Source of the DNA: Mycobacterium simiae
Lineage (GTDB): Bacteria; Actinomycetota; Actinomycetes; Mycobacteriales; Mycobacteriaceae
DNA: 64,000 nt
Direction of reading: 5' to 3'
NCBI RefSeq assembly: GCF_010727605.1
Contig: NZ_AP022568.1
Location: 5,518,001 to 5,582,000, forward strand
This document shows, piece by piece, positions 1 to 12,306 of the stretch. The notes under the pieces are model-generated. The model ran no database searches, was not told the origin of the DNA, and saw only the letters and a program-made list of their open reading frames with translations. Position 1 is the stretch's first letter. Each line of letters opens with the position of its first letter. Both the position numbers and the translations under genes were made by a program.

Positions 1-849
1 ATGGTGTTATGGCAAGCCATCGCCGTGGCTGCCGTGCTGTCGGCATTCAGCGCGGGAATCGCGATCGCCACCCGCATTTTGATGCCCGGCCCGGACGGCC
101 GCCCGACGGCCAGTGTGGTGGGTGCGGCCGATCGCCTGGGCTGGCCGTTGTGGACGGCATATGTCACCGCGTTCGCGCTGACCGTGCTGGTCGGGGTTCG
201 GCTGGTGGTCGCGGTCGTGCGGGTGGCCATCGCCAACCGGCGCCGGCGGGCCCACCACCGCATGGTCGTCGATCTTGTCGGGGTCGGCCACGACGCGGCA
301 CGCGCGGAACCCTGTTCGCGCACCCCGGACCTGCGCGTACTGGAGGTCGCCGAGCCCATCGCCTATTGCCTACCCGGCGTGCGCAGCCGCGTGGTGGTCA
401 GCGAGGGAGCGTTGAGTCAGCTGACCACCGACGAAGTCTCGGCCATCCTCAGCCACGAACGGGCGCATCTGCGCGCCCGCCACGACCTGGTACTGGAAGC
501 CTTCACCGCGGTGCATGCCGCCTTCCCGCGCCTGGTCCGCAGCTCCAACGCCCTAGGCGCGGTGCACCTGCTGGTGGAGTTGCTCGCCGACGACGCGGCG
601 GTGCGCGCGGCCGGGCGCACTCCCCTGGCCCGGGCGCTGGTCGCCTGCGCGGCGGGGCGGGCTCCGTCGGGTGCCTTGGCCGTCGGCGGTACCAGCACGG
701 TGGTGCGGGTGCGACGGCTGTCCGGCCGGGGCAACAGCGCGCTGCTCGCCGCGGCCGCGTACCTGGCCGCCGCGGCCGTGCTGGTGGTGCCGACGGTCGC
801 GCTGGCCGTGCCGTGGCTCACCGAGCTCCGTCGCTTGTTCAACCTCTAG
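1..849 (+). CDS. M56 family BlaR-like membrane metallopeptidase (5' end cut by window)
   Basis: Membrane zinc peptidase of the M56/BlaR1 family, the Rv1845c type, which in mycobacteria partners the BlaI repressor (expected just outside the window) in beta-lactam and stress sensing. The zinc motif HERAH is at residues 152-156 of this fragment. Hydrophobic segments are visible near residues 1-25, 50-72 and 250-272. An ATG happens to be at base 1, but the M. tuberculosis protein is somewhat longer, so I infer that the true N-terminus lies upstream of the window. The protein lacks the penicillin-binding sensor domain of staphylococcal BlaR1, as is usual for this family. The family is clear; the ligand and cleavage target are not. 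Confidence 0.85.
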   Translation: MVLWQAIAVAAVLSAFSAGIAIATRILMPGPDGRPTASVVGAADRLGWPLWTAYVTAFALTVLVGVRLVVAVVRVAIANRRRRAHHRMVVDLVGVGHDAARAEPCSRTPDLRVLEVAEPIAYCLPGVRSRVVVSEGALSQLTTDEVSAILSHERAHLRARHDLVLEAFTAVHAAFPRLVRSSNALGAVHLLVELLADDAAVRAAGRTPLARALVACAAGRAPSGALAVGGTSTVVRVRRLSGRGNSALLAAAAYLAAAAVLVVPTVALAVPWLTELRRLFNL

Positions 850-947
850 CGCCAGCATGGTGAATCCTCCGGGTGGACCGGAACTGCGCTGTGCCACAGT
901 GTGACGGAAACCGCGTAGCAGAAGTGCTCAACATGAGAGGCGAAGAC

Positions 948-3900
<2,953 letters not shown>

Positions 3901-3931
3901 CCCCGACCGGGGCGGGCACGTCGCACCGGGT

Positions 3932-3977
3932 CGGACCAGATCTCTTCGCTACCATGTGAATTTACGGATCTGGTCCG
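3932..3977. promoter_or_regulatory. 11-bp perfect inverted repeat around a possible promoter
   Basis: CGGACCAGATC at 3932-3942 is perfectly inverted as GATCTGGTCCG at 3967-3977, with 24 bases between. The spacer contains TACCAT (about 3950-3955), which fits the mycobacterial -10 pattern TANNNT. It lies after guaB1 and about 140 bp before the CNNM/CBS gene. It could be an operator pair around a promoter or a terminator stem for guaB1. The long loop and lack of a T-run make the terminator reading weaker. Confidence 0.4.
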
Positions 3978-4119
3978 CGCGCAGCAGCGTGACTTCAAGC
4001 GAAAGGGATGACGTGCCGCAGGCACCCGTCGAGCCCGTCGGTTTCCGGGCGAAGCGGCTACCCACAGCTACCCCGGCTCGACCCTGGCCTCCCGGGCCGT
4101 CGCGATAGCCGAGCCCGTC

Positions 4120-5487
4120 ATGAACCTCACCGTCATCGTCAGCGTGCTCGCTGTTGCGGTGCTCATCTTCGGTAACGCCGTGTTCGTGGCGGCCGAGTTC
4201 TCGCTGACCGCGCTGGATCGCAGCACCGTCGACGCCAACGCCCGCAAGGGCGGCCGGCGCGACCGCTTCATCCAGCGCGCCCAGCATCGGCTGTCGTTCC
4301 AACTCTCAGGCGCCCAGCTGGGCATCTCGATCACCACGCTGGTCACGGGTTATTTGACCGAACCCATGGTCGCCGACCTGCCGCACCCGTGGCTGGACGC
4401 GCTGGGGGTGCCGGATCCGATGGCCGACGCCGTCACCTCGTTCATCGTGATCGTGATCGTGACGTCGGTGTCGATGGTGTTCGGCGAGCTGGTCCCGAAG
4501 TACCTCGCCGTGGCGCGGCCCCTGTCGACCGGCCGTGCCGTCGCGGGCTTTCAACTGTTCTTCTCCCTGCTGCTGACGCCGGTCATCCGGCTCACCAACG
4601 GTGGGGCGAACTGGCTGGTGCGCAAGTTGGGCATCGAGCCGGCCGAGGAGCTGCGGTCGGCCCGCTCCCCCCAGGAATTGCTCTCGCTGGTGCGCAGCTC
4701 GGCGCGCAGCGGCGCCCTCGACCAGGCCACCGCGGCGCTGGTGCGACGCTCGCTGCAGTTCGGTGGCCGCACTGCCGAAGAGCTGATGACGCCGCGGTCC
4801 AAGATCGTGGCGCTGCAAACCGACGAGACGGTCGCCGATCTGGTTGCCGCCGCCGCCGAATCCGGTTTCTCCCGGTTTCCCCTCGTCGACGGCGACCTCG
4901 ACGAGACGTTGGGGATCGTGCATGTCAAACAGATCTTCCGGGTACCACGGGAGGAGCGTGGCCGGACGCTGCTGACTACGCTGGTGCAACCGGTTCCGGT
5001 GGTGCCCTCGACGCTGGACGGGGATGCGGTGATGGCCGAGATCCGCGCCAACCCGCTGCAGACCGCGTTGGTCGTCGACGAATACGGCGGGACAGCCGGC
5101 ATCGTGACCGTCGAGGACCTGATCGAGGAAATCGTCGGTGATGTCCGCGACGAACACGACGACGCCACACCGGATGTGGTGGCCGCGGGTAGCGGTTGGC
5201 GGGTCTCGGGGCTGCTGCGCATCGACGAGGTGGCATCGGCCATCGGGTTTCGGGCGCCTGAGGGACCCTACGAGACGATCGGCGGCTTGGTGCTGCGCGA
5301 GCTCGGCCACATTCCGACCGTCGGAGAAACGGTGGAGCTGACCGCGCTGGACGGAGACGGCTTGCCCGACAACGGCATTCGCTGGCGAGCCGTGGTGGTG
5401 GGGATGGACGGCCGGCGCATCGACGTGGTCGAGCTGACCGAACTGGGTAGCCACAGCGAAACACCGGCGGAGCGGGGTTGGCGATGA
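4120..5487 (+). CDS. CNNM/CorC family membrane protein with CBS pair (HlyC/CorC-like)
   Basis: Integral membrane protein of 455 residues, homologous to Rv1842c. The N-terminal CNNM (DUF21) domain with about four hydrophobic segments spans residues 1-185. A CBS pair follows at about 210-340 ([13 protein letters not shown] is a typical CBS2 stretch), and then a C-terminal CorC_HlyC transporter-associated domain at about 350-440. The family is linked to magnesium or cobalt efflux and is often mislabelled as hemolysin; the substrate here is unproven. The start has no strong ribosome-binding site, but no better in-frame start lies upstream. It overlaps the next gene by four bases (ATGA), so the two paralogues are translationally coupled. 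Confidence 0.9.
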   Translation: MNLTVIVSVLAVAVLIFGNAVFVAAEFSLTALDRSTVDANARKGGRRDRFIQRAQHRLSFQLSGAQLGISITTLVTGYLTEPMVADLPHPWLDALGVPDPMADAVTSFIVIVIVTSVSMVFGELVPKYLAVARPLSTGRAVAGFQLFFSLLLTPVIRLTNGGANWLVRKLGIEPAEELRSARSPQELLSLVRSSARSGALDQATAALVRRSLQFGGRTAEELMTPRSKIVALQTDETVADLVAAAAESGFSRFPLVDGDLDETLGIVHVKQIFRVPREERGRTLLTTLVQPVPVVPSTLDGDAVMAEIRANPLQTALVVDEYGGTAGIVTVEDLIEEIVGDVRDEHDDATPDVVAAGSGWRVSGLLRIDEVASAIGFRAPEGPYETIGGLVLRELGHIPTVGETVELTALDGDGLPDNGIRWRAVVVGMDGRRIDVVELTELGSHSETPAERGWR

Positions 5488-6524
5488 GCGACACCCTCGG
5501 CGTGCTGCTGGCGATCCTGCTGATCGCGATGAACGCCTTCTTCGTCGGCGCCGAGTTCTCGCTGATCTCGGCCCGCCGCGACCGGCTCGAGGCGCTGGCC
5601 GAACAGGGCAAGAAGCGGGCGGTGACGGTGATCCACGCCGGTGAACAGCTGGCCTCAATGCTGGCTGGGTCGCAGTTGGGTGTGACGGTCGCCTCGCTGC
5701 TGCTGGGCCGCATCGGCGAATCGGCGGTGGCCAGCCTGCTGCACTCGGCATTCGGGTTGACCACGATGCCCCCGGCGGTCATCGAGACGCTGTCGTTCGT
5801 GCTCGCCCTCGCGGTGGTGGTGACCTTGCACGTGCTGCTCGGCGAGATGGTGCCGAAGAACATCGCGCTGGCCGGGCCCGAACGCACCGCGATGCTGTTG
5901 GTTCCCCCGTATCTGGCCTACGTGCGCGTCGCGCGGCCATTGATCGTCTTCTACAACAAATGCGCGAATGCGGTGCTGCGCCTGCTGCGGGTGGAACCCA
6001 AAGACGAACTCGACATCACCGTCTCACCGACTGAGCTCAGCGCGATGATCGCCGAATCGGTGTCCGAGGGTCTGCTGGATCAGGAGGAACACACCCGGCT
6101 GACCCGCGCCTTGCAGATCGGCAGCCGCGTCGTCGGCGACGTCGCCGTGGCGCTCGCTGACATTCGGGCGGTGCCGGTGGCCGCGCCCGGCTCCGGGCCG
6201 ACGATCGGTGCCGTCGAGAGCGCGTTGGCCGAGACGGGCTATTCCCGCTTCCCCGTCGCCGCCGCCGACGGACGCTTCATCGGCTACCTGCACATCAAGG
6301 ACATGCTGCCGCTGGGCGACGATCCCCAAACCGTCATCGATCTCACACTGGTGCGTCCCCTGCCACGGGTCGCCGCGTCATTACCGCTGGCCGACGCCCT
6401 TTCCCGGATGCGCCGCACCAACAGCCACCTGGCACTAGTGACGGACGGCCTGCGGATCGTGGCGATGGTGGCGATGGAGGACCTAGTGGAAGATCTGGTC
6501 GGCAGCATGCGCGACGCGCAGTGA
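5484..6524 (+). CDS. CNNM/CBS domain membrane protein, second paralogue
   Basis: Protein of 346 residues, homologous to Rv1841c and a paralogue of the preceding gene. It has a CNNM transmembrane domain at about residues 1-180, with the motif NAFFVGAEF near the N-terminus, followed by a CBS pair at about 205-335. It lacks the C-terminal CorC_HlyC domain found in its neighbour. The ATG at 5484 overlaps the upstream stop codon (ATGA), which fixes the start; a TTG six bases upstream is less likely. Tandem CNNM genes may form a hetero-oligomer, which is inference. The role is probably divalent cation homeostasis. Confidence 0.9.
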   Translation: MSDTLGVLLAILLIAMNAFFVGAEFSLISARRDRLEALAEQGKKRAVTVIHAGEQLASMLAGSQLGVTVASLLLGRIGESAVASLLHSAFGLTTMPPAVIETLSFVLALAVVVTLHVLLGEMVPKNIALAGPERTAMLLVPPYLAYVRVARPLIVFYNKCANAVLRLLRVEPKDELDITVSPTELSAMIAESVSEGLLDQEEHTRLTRALQIGSRVVGDVAVALADIRAVPVAAPGSGPTIGAVESALAETGYSRFPVAAADGRFIGYLHIKDMLPLGDDPQTVIDLTLVRPLPRVAASLPLADALSRMRRTNSHLALVTDGLRIVAMVAMEDLVEDLVGSMRDAQ

Positions 6525-6831
6525 GAGCGGCCGCCGGGCGCTACCCAAGTGGGCCGTTAACAGCCCGTATGATTGAACGGCGCCGGTCCAGGACAGGGCG
6601 AGGCGCCAGCGTGCGGCGGCGGAACAGCTGTGTTGCCAGACGGCGCTCCCCACGACCCATCGGGAAGACCGCGGCGACGCCCGCCAAGCGCGTCGTGACC
6701 TGCTGTTGCGGGGTGAACGGATGCCATCGTTCGAGCCGTTGGTCGGTAGGCTGACGACGTAGCTGATTGAGGCTGATTGGGGCCGGTCGGGAGTCGAGTG
6801 GGAACCAATGAGGCAACTATGGAGGAGAAAG
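6525..6831. other. Intergenic region upstream of glcB
   Basis: No credible gene was found here. A 16-bp near-palindrome (GGGCCGTTAACAGCCC, 6551-6566, one mismatched pair) lies just after the preceding stop codon and could be a terminator stem or an operator. The glcB ribosome-binding site GGAGGAG is at 6821-6827. A malate synthase promoter must lie here, but I cannot place it with confidence. Confidence 0.5.
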
Positions 6832-9027
6832 ATGACTGACCGCGTGTCAGCCGGGAATTTGCGTGTTGCCCGGGTGCTCTACGACTTCGTCAACAACGAG
6901 GCGCTGCCCGGCACCGGCATCGACCCGGACAGCTTCTGGGCAGGCGTGGACAAGGTGGTCACCGATCTCACCCCGCAGAACCAGACCTTGCTGCACACCC
7001 GTGACGAGCTGCAGGCGCAGATCGATAAATGGCACCGGCAGCGCGTGATCGAGCCACTCGACCCGGAGGCCTACCGCCAGTTCCTGATCGACATCGGGTA
7101 CCTGCTGCCGGAACCCGAAGACTTCATGATCACCACATCCGGAGTCGACGACGAGATCACCACCACCGCGGGCCCGCAGCTGGTGGTGCCGGTGCTCAAT
7201 GCGCGGTTCGCGCTCAATGCGGCCAATGCCCGCTGGGGTTCCCTCTACGACGCCCTGTACGGCACCGATGTCATCCCGGAAGACGACGGCGCCGAAAAGG
7301 GCACCAGCTACAACAAGGTGCGCGGCGACAAGGTCATCGCGTACGCGCGCAAATTCCTCGACCAGGCGGCGCCGCTGGCGTCGGGCTCATGGGCGGATGT
7401 GACCGGGCTGAGCATCGCCGACGGACGGCTGCAGGTCGCGCTCGGCGCGGACTCCACCGAGCTGGCCAGTCCGGAGAAATTCGTCGGGTACAGCGGCGAG
7501 CTGGGCTCGCCCAACTGGTCGGTGTTGCTGGCCAACCACGGGCTGCACGTCGAGATTCTGATCGACCCGGAGTCGCCGATCGGCCAGACCGACCCGGCCG
7601 GCATCAAGGACGTGGTGCTGGAATCCGCGGTCACCACGATCATGGACTTCGAGGACTCGGTCGCTGCCGTGGACGCCGAGGACAAGGTGCTGGGCTACCG
7701 CAACTGGCTGGGCCTGAACAAGGGTGACTTGGCCCAACAGGTCAGCAAGGACGGCGCGACCTTCACCCGGGTGCTCAACCAGGACCGCACCTACGTCACC
7801 CCGGACGGCGGCGAGCTGACGCTACCCGGTCGCAGCCTGCTGTTCGTGCGCAACGTCGGCCACCTGATGACCAACGACGCGATCGTCGTCGGTGAAGGCG
7901 ACGGCGAACACGAGGTGTTCGAGGGCATCATGGATGCGCTGTTCACCGGGCTGTGCGCGATCCACGGGCTGAGGTCGAGCGACGCCAACGGCCCCCTGAT
8001 CAACAGCCGCACCGGCTCCATCTACATCGTGAAGCCGAAGATGCACGGGCCCGAGGAAGTGGCGTTCACCTGCGAGCTGTTCAGCCGCGTCGAGGACGTG
8101 CTGGGCTTGCCGCAGGGCACCCTGAAGGTCGGCATCATGGACGAAGAGCGCCGCACCTCGGTCAACCTCAAGGCGTGCATCAAGGCCGCCGCCGACCGGG
8201 TCGTTTTCATCAACACCGGCTTCCTGGACCGCACCGGCGACGAGATCCACACGTCTATGGAGGCCGGGCCGATGATCCGCAAGGGCGCCATGAAGAACAC
8301 CACCTGGATCAAGGCCTACGAAGACGCCAACGTCGACATCGGACTCGCCGCGGGCTTTAGCGGCAAGGCTCAGATCGGCAAGGGCATGTGGGCCATGACC
8401 GAGTTGATGGCCGACATGGTTGAGCAGAAGATCGGCCAGCCCAAGGCCGGCGCCACCACCGCGTGGGTGCCCTCCCCCACGGCCGCCACGCTGCACGCCA
8501 TGCATTACCACCAGGTGGACGTGTTCGCCGTGCAGCAGGAGCTCGCGGGCAAGAAGCGGACGACGATTGACGAGCTGCTGACTATTCCCCTGGCCAAAGA
8601 ACTCGCCTGGGCTCCCGAGGAGATCCGCGAGGAGGTCGACAACAACTGTCAGTCGATCCTGGGCTACGTCGTGCGCTGGATCGACGCCGGCGTCGGTTGC
8701 TCGAAGGTGCCCGACATCCACGACGTCGCGCTGATGGAAGACCGCGCGACGCTGCGGATCTCCAGCCAGTTGCTGGCGAACTGGCTGCGGCACGGCATCA
8801 TCACCAGCGAGGATGTCCGCGCCAGCTTGGAGCGGATGGCCCCGCTGGTTGATGCCCAGAACGAGGGTGACCGCGGCTACCGACCGATGGCGCCCAACTT
8901 TGACGACAGCATCGCGTTCCTGGCCGCCGAGGAACTGATCCTGACCGGCGGGCAGCAGCCCAGCGGCTACACCGAGCCGATCCTGCATCGCCGCCGCCGC
9001 GAGCTCAAGGCGCGCGCAGGTGCCTGA
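6832..9027 (+). CDS. glcB: Malate synthase G
   Basis: Condenses glyoxylate with acetyl-CoA to malate, the second step of the glyoxylate bypass. It is the single malate synthase of mycobacteria, needed on fatty acids and cholesterol and for glyoxylate detoxification. The protein has 731 residues, the large monomeric type G, close to the 741 of M. tuberculosis. The conserved block [12 protein letters not shown] near residue 635 carries the catalytic aspartate region, and GVGCSKVPD lies just before it. The ATG at 6832 is chosen because GGAGGAG ends five bases upstream. An ATG at 6808 in the same frame lies before that site and is rejected. Confidence 0.97.
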   Translation: MTDRVSAGNLRVARVLYDFVNNEALPGTGIDPDSFWAGVDKVVTDLTPQNQTLLHTRDELQAQIDKWHRQRVIEPLDPEAYRQFLIDIGYLLPEPEDFMITTSGVDDEITTTAGPQLVVPVLNARFALNAANARWGSLYDALYGTDVIPEDDGAEKGTSYNKVRGDKVIAYARKFLDQAAPLASGSWADVTGLSIADGRLQVALGADSTELASPEKFVGYSGELGSPNWSVLLANHGLHVEILIDPESPIGQTDPAGIKDVVLESAVTTIMDFEDSVAAVDAEDKVLGYRNWLGLNKGDLAQQVSKDGATFTRVLNQDRTYVTPDGGELTLPGRSLLFVRNVGHLMTNDAIVVGEGDGEHEVFEGIMDALFTGLCAIHGLRSSDANGPLINSRTGSIYIVKPKMHGPEEVAFTCELFSRVEDVLGLPQGTLKVGIMDEERRTSVNLKACIKAAADRVVFINTGFLDRTGDEIHTSMEAGPMIRKGAMKNTTWIKAYEDANVDIGLAAGFSGKAQIGKGMWAMTELMADMVEQKIGQPKAGATTAWVPSPTAATLHAMHYHQVDVFAVQQELAGKKRTTIDELLTIPLAKELAWAPEEIREEVDNNCQSILGYVVRWIDAGVGCSKVPDIHDVALMEDRATLRISSQLLANWLRHGIITSEDVRASLERMAPLVDAQNEGDRGYRPMAPNFDDSIAFLAAEELILTGGQQPSGYTEPILHRRRRELKARAGA

Positions 9028-9090
9028 TTCGGGCGCGACGATTCCAGCCAACAACGATGACGGGTCGACGGAAGGGTAGCGGGCGCCGGT

Positions 9091-11208
9091 ATGGGTAGGC
9101 ACAGCATGCCCGACCGCGGCAAGTCGCCCGACGAGCCGTCCGACGAGCCCGACACCGCCCGATTCACCGCCCGCGACATCGTCTCCCGCTACCGCGAGGA
9201 ACGGGACAACCCGCGCGGCCCGGCTGCCGGCGACCCCGATCCGGAGCTCGCCGACGCGGACTTCGGTGATGACGACTTCGGTGAATTCGGCGATGCGGAC
9301 TTCGGCGAGGACTTCCCGGTCGACGACGATCACAGCGCCGACCGCTATGGCGCCTCCGACGAGCCCGACGCGCGGTTCGCGGATGACGACTATCCCGAGT
9401 TTCCGGACCGCGCGCAGACCGGCCCGTCCGACCCGCGTCCGGGCATCGCCGCGACCGGCCGTCGCGTACTGGGCGAGTGGCGGGGTGGCCACCGCAGCGC
9501 CAGCGGCCGCCGGGGCGTCAGCGTCGGCGTCATCGTCGCACTGGTCGCGGTCATCGTCGTGGTCGGCACCATCATCCTGTGGCGATTCTTCGGCGACGCG
9601 CTGTCGAACCGCTCGCACACGGCCGCGGCGCGTTGCGTGGGCGGCAAGGAGGACGTGGCCGTCATTGTCGACCCGTCGATGACCGACCTGGTGCAGCAAT
9701 TCGCCGAAACCTTCAACTCCACCGCCGGTCCCGTCGGCGACAAATGCATGGTGGTCAACGTCAAACCCGCCGGCTCCGACGCCGTCATCAACGGCTTCAT
9801 CGGCAAGTGGCCGGCCGAACTCGGAGGCCAGCCGGCGTTGTGGATCCCGGGCAGTTCGGTGTCGGCCGCGCGGTTGACCGCGGCCGCGGGGCAAAAGACG
9901 GTCAGCGACAGTCGTTCGCTGGTGACATCCCCGGTGGTGTTGGCCATCCGGCCCGAGCTTCAACCGGCGCTGACCGATCAGACCTGGGGCGCGCTGCCCG
10001 GCCTGCAAACCAACCCGAACTCATTGGCGGGATTGAAGCTGCCCGGCTGGGGCGGATTGCGGCTGGCCATACCGACGAGCGGCAACGGCGACGCCGCCTA
10101 CCTCGCGGGCGAAGCGGTCGCGGCCGCGTCGGTGCCGCCCGGCACGCCGCCCACCCAGGGCACCGCCGCGCTCCGTGCGCTGACCAGCGCTCAACCGAAG
10201 CTTTCCGACAACTCACTGACCGAGGCGATGAACGCGCTGTTGAAGCCCGGTGATGTGGCGACTGCGCCGGTGCACGCCGTCATCACCACCGAGCAGCAGC
10301 TGTTCCAGCGAGGCCAGTCGCTGTCTGATGCCAACAAGACCTTGACGTCCTGGCTGCCGCAGGGGCCCGCGCCGGTCGCCGACTATCCGACCGTCCTGCT
10401 CAGCGGCTCCTGGCTGACCTCGGAGCAGACATCGGCGGCGAGCGAGTTCACCCACTTCATCCGCAAGCCCGAGCAGCTGGCGAAGCTGGCCAAGGCCGGT
10501 TTCCGGGTCAACGGCGTCAAGCCACCGACTAGCCCGGTAACGAGTTTCGCGCCGCTGCCCGCCACGCTGTCGGTAGGTGACGACGCCATGCGCGTCACGC
10601 TGGCCGACGCGATGTCCGCGCCGTCCAGCGGCGTGGCGGCGACGATCATGCTGGATCAGTCGATGCCCGGTGACGAGGGCGGAAAATCGCGGCTGGCCAA
10701 TGTGATCGCGGCATTGCAGGACCGGATCAAGGCGCTGCCACCGACCGCGGTCGTGGGCTTGTGGACGTTCGACGGTCACGAAGGCCGCTCCGAGGTGACG
10801 ACCGGTGCACTGACCGACCCCGTCAACGGTCAGCCGCGGTCGGCCGCCCTGGCCGCGGCCCTGGACAAGCAGTATTCATCGGCCGGCGGTGCGGTGTCGT
10901 TCACCACGCTGCGCCTGATTTACCAGGATATGCAGACCAATTACCGTGCCGGGCAGAATAATTCGATCCTGGTGATCACGGCCGGTCCGCACACGGACCA
11001 GAGCCTGGACGGGCCGGGGCTGCAGAACTTCATCCGCACCAGTGCCGACCCGGCCAAACCGATCGCGGTCAACGTCATCGACTTGGGGACCGATCCGGAC
11101 CGGGCAACCTGGGAGGCGGTTGCCCAGCTCAGCGGCGGCAGCTACCAGAATGTGGCGACATCGGCCTCGCCCGACCTGGCGACGGCGATCAGCACCTTCC
11201 TGAGCTGA
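9091..11208 (+). CDS. Membrane-anchored substrate-binding / VWA domain protein (Rv1836c-like)
   Basis: Protein of 705 residues without a known function. Residues 1-145 are strongly acidic and probably disordered, with repeated D/E-rich segments. A single transmembrane helix at about 148-172 places the rest outside the membrane. The external part has a solute-binding-like region (about 185-470) and a C-terminal von Willebrand A-like fold (about 510-700), in which LDQSMPG marks a degenerate metal-ion-dependent adhesion site. The acidic N-terminus differs most from M. tuberculosis, while the region after the membrane helix is well conserved. It stands alone between glcB and a hydrolase. A role in cell-wall or ligand sensing is only a guess. 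Confidence 0.82.
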   Translation: MGRHSMPDRGKSPDEPSDEPDTARFTARDIVSRYREERDNPRGPAAGDPDPELADADFGDDDFGEFGDADFGEDFPVDDDHSADRYGASDEPDARFADDDYPEFPDRAQTGPSDPRPGIAATGRRVLGEWRGGHRSASGRRGVSVGVIVALVAVIVVVGTIILWRFFGDALSNRSHTAAARCVGGKEDVAVIVDPSMTDLVQQFAETFNSTAGPVGDKCMVVNVKPAGSDAVINGFIGKWPAELGGQPALWIPGSSVSAARLTAAAGQKTVSDSRSLVTSPVVLAIRPELQPALTDQTWGALPGLQTNPNSLAGLKLPGWGGLRLAIPTSGNGDAAYLAGEAVAAASVPPGTPPTQGTAALRALTSAQPKLSDNSLTEAMNALLKPGDVATAPVHAVITTEQQLFQRGQSLSDANKTLTSWLPQGPAPVADYPTVLLSGSWLTSEQTSAASEFTHFIRKPEQLAKLAKAGFRVNGVKPPTSPVTSFAPLPATLSVGDDAMRVTLADAMSAPSSGVAATIMLDQSMPGDEGGKSRLANVIAALQDRIKALPPTAVVGLWTFDGHEGRSEVTTGALTDPVNGQPRSAALAAALDKQYSSAGGAVSFTTLRLIYQDMQTNYRAGQNNSILVITAGPHTDQSLDGPGLQNFIRTSADPAKPIAVNVIDLGTDPDRATWEAVAQLSGGSYQNVATSASPDLATAISTFLS

Positions 11209-11404
11209 GACAGCGGATCTAACAGCCACCGGCCAGCGGACTGCCGCCAGGGGCTGACAACACCGAACGTCCTTACTGATCCGTGTTGCGCAGACTCCGC
11301 CACAGCGCTCGATGCGACGTATCGTCGACCTGTCATATTTCCGGCAGTTGCGTCGACCGAACCGGGCCGTGCGCGCTAAGCCTTCACCGGAGTAGCGAAT
11401 TACT

Positions 11405-12295
11405 ATGCGCGAGTACCCGTTTCAGGGCGTACGCATGCGAACCATCAGGTCCATCGATGTCCACGGGCGACGTACCCGAGTGCTCATCGATGGTCAGCCC
11501 GAGCAGCCCCCGATCTTGTTGCTGCACGGCATCGGTCGCAGCCTCGAGGATTGGGAGCCGCAATACGTCGCCTTACGCCGGGCCGGCTACCGCGTAATCG
11601 CTCCCGACCTACCCGGCTCGGGACTATCCGAACGCCTCCCGGCCGCCATCACCCTGACGGGGCTCGCCGAAGCGACATTGCAGACGCTCGACGCGATCGC
11701 GGAGACCAGGCGCCTGCATGTGATGGGTCATTCGATCGGCGGCGCGGTGGCACTTCAGCTGTTGGCGCTGGAACCGGACCGGGTGGCCACCTTGAATCTG
11801 GTGAGCAGTGCCGGCTTCGGCGCCGAGGTTCATCCCATGCTGCGGCTGGCAGCCACCCCGGTCATCGGTGCCCTGGCGACGTGGCACACCAGCCGGGCCA
11901 CCGCGCAACTGCTCGAACGTCAGCTTTACGTCGACCGATCGTTGGCGACCGCTGAGCGCATCGACCGTGCGATGATGTTTGCCCGGCGACCCGAAACGGG
12001 GGCGGTGCTGCACGAGACCGCCCGCTGGAGTGCCAGCATTCGGGGGTTCCGACCGCACTGGCGAAAGGACTTGCTGGACCAGGTATCCGGCCATGTTCGC
12101 CCCACGCTGATCGTGTGGGGCGATCGCGACCGCATTCTGCCCGTGCAGCAGGTCCACGCGGCGCGGCGACACTTTCCGCACGCTCGGGTGCAACTGTTTC
12201 ACGGGTCCGGTCATCTGCCGCACCTGGAAGCAGCGCAAGCGTTTACGGAGTTGACCCTGGATTTCCTGCGCTCCCAGCCGGCGGTCTGCGCCTAG
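11405..12295 (+). CDS. Alpha/beta hydrolase
   Basis: Single-domain alpha/beta hydrolase of 296 residues. The triad is readable: nucleophile S110 in GHSIGG, D240 in WGDRDRI and H270 in GSGHLPHLE. The oxyanion region LLLHGIGRS is near residue 38. It occupies the place where M. tuberculosis has the Rv1833c-Rv1835c hydrolases, but it lacks the aspartate nucleophile of haloalkane dehalogenases, so it is not that enzyme. It may be an esterase or lipase; the substrate is unknown. The start at 11405 has a distant GGAG. An ATG at 11435 with closer AGGG is a realistic alternative. It converges on gcvB with an 11-bp gap. Confidence 0.85.
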   Translation: MREYPFQGVRMRTIRSIDVHGRRTRVLIDGQPEQPPILLLHGIGRSLEDWEPQYVALRRAGYRVIAPDLPGSGLSERLPAAITLTGLAEATLQTLDAIAETRRLHVMGHSIGGAVALQLLALEPDRVATLNLVSSAGFGAEVHPMLRLAATPVIGALATWHTSRATAQLLERQLYVDRSLATAERIDRAMMFARRPETGAVLHETARWSASIRGFRPHWRKDLLDQVSGHVRPTLIVWGDRDRILPVQQVHAARRHFPHARVQLFHGSGHLPHLEAAQAFTELTLDFLRSQPAVCA

Positions 12296-12306
12296 AGCGA
12301 GCGCGC

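Noticed and set aside
4009..4119. Leader frames upstream of the first CNNM/CBS gene (ATG or GTG after AAAGGG)
   Set aside because: The frames are not in phase with the gene, and their products are Pro/Arg-rich without features. Possible, but not supportable.
7822..10008. 728-codon - strand open frame opposite glcB and the VWA protein
   Set aside because: It crosses two clearly coding + strand genes and the gap between them. Its translation is Arg/Gly/Val-rich shadow sequence.
11405..12295. Haloalkane dehalogenase (Rv1833c) or LipZ assignment by position
   Set aside because: The nucleophile is serine in GHSIGG, not aspartate, and I cannot confirm LipZ orthology from memory, so the call stays at alpha/beta hydrolase.
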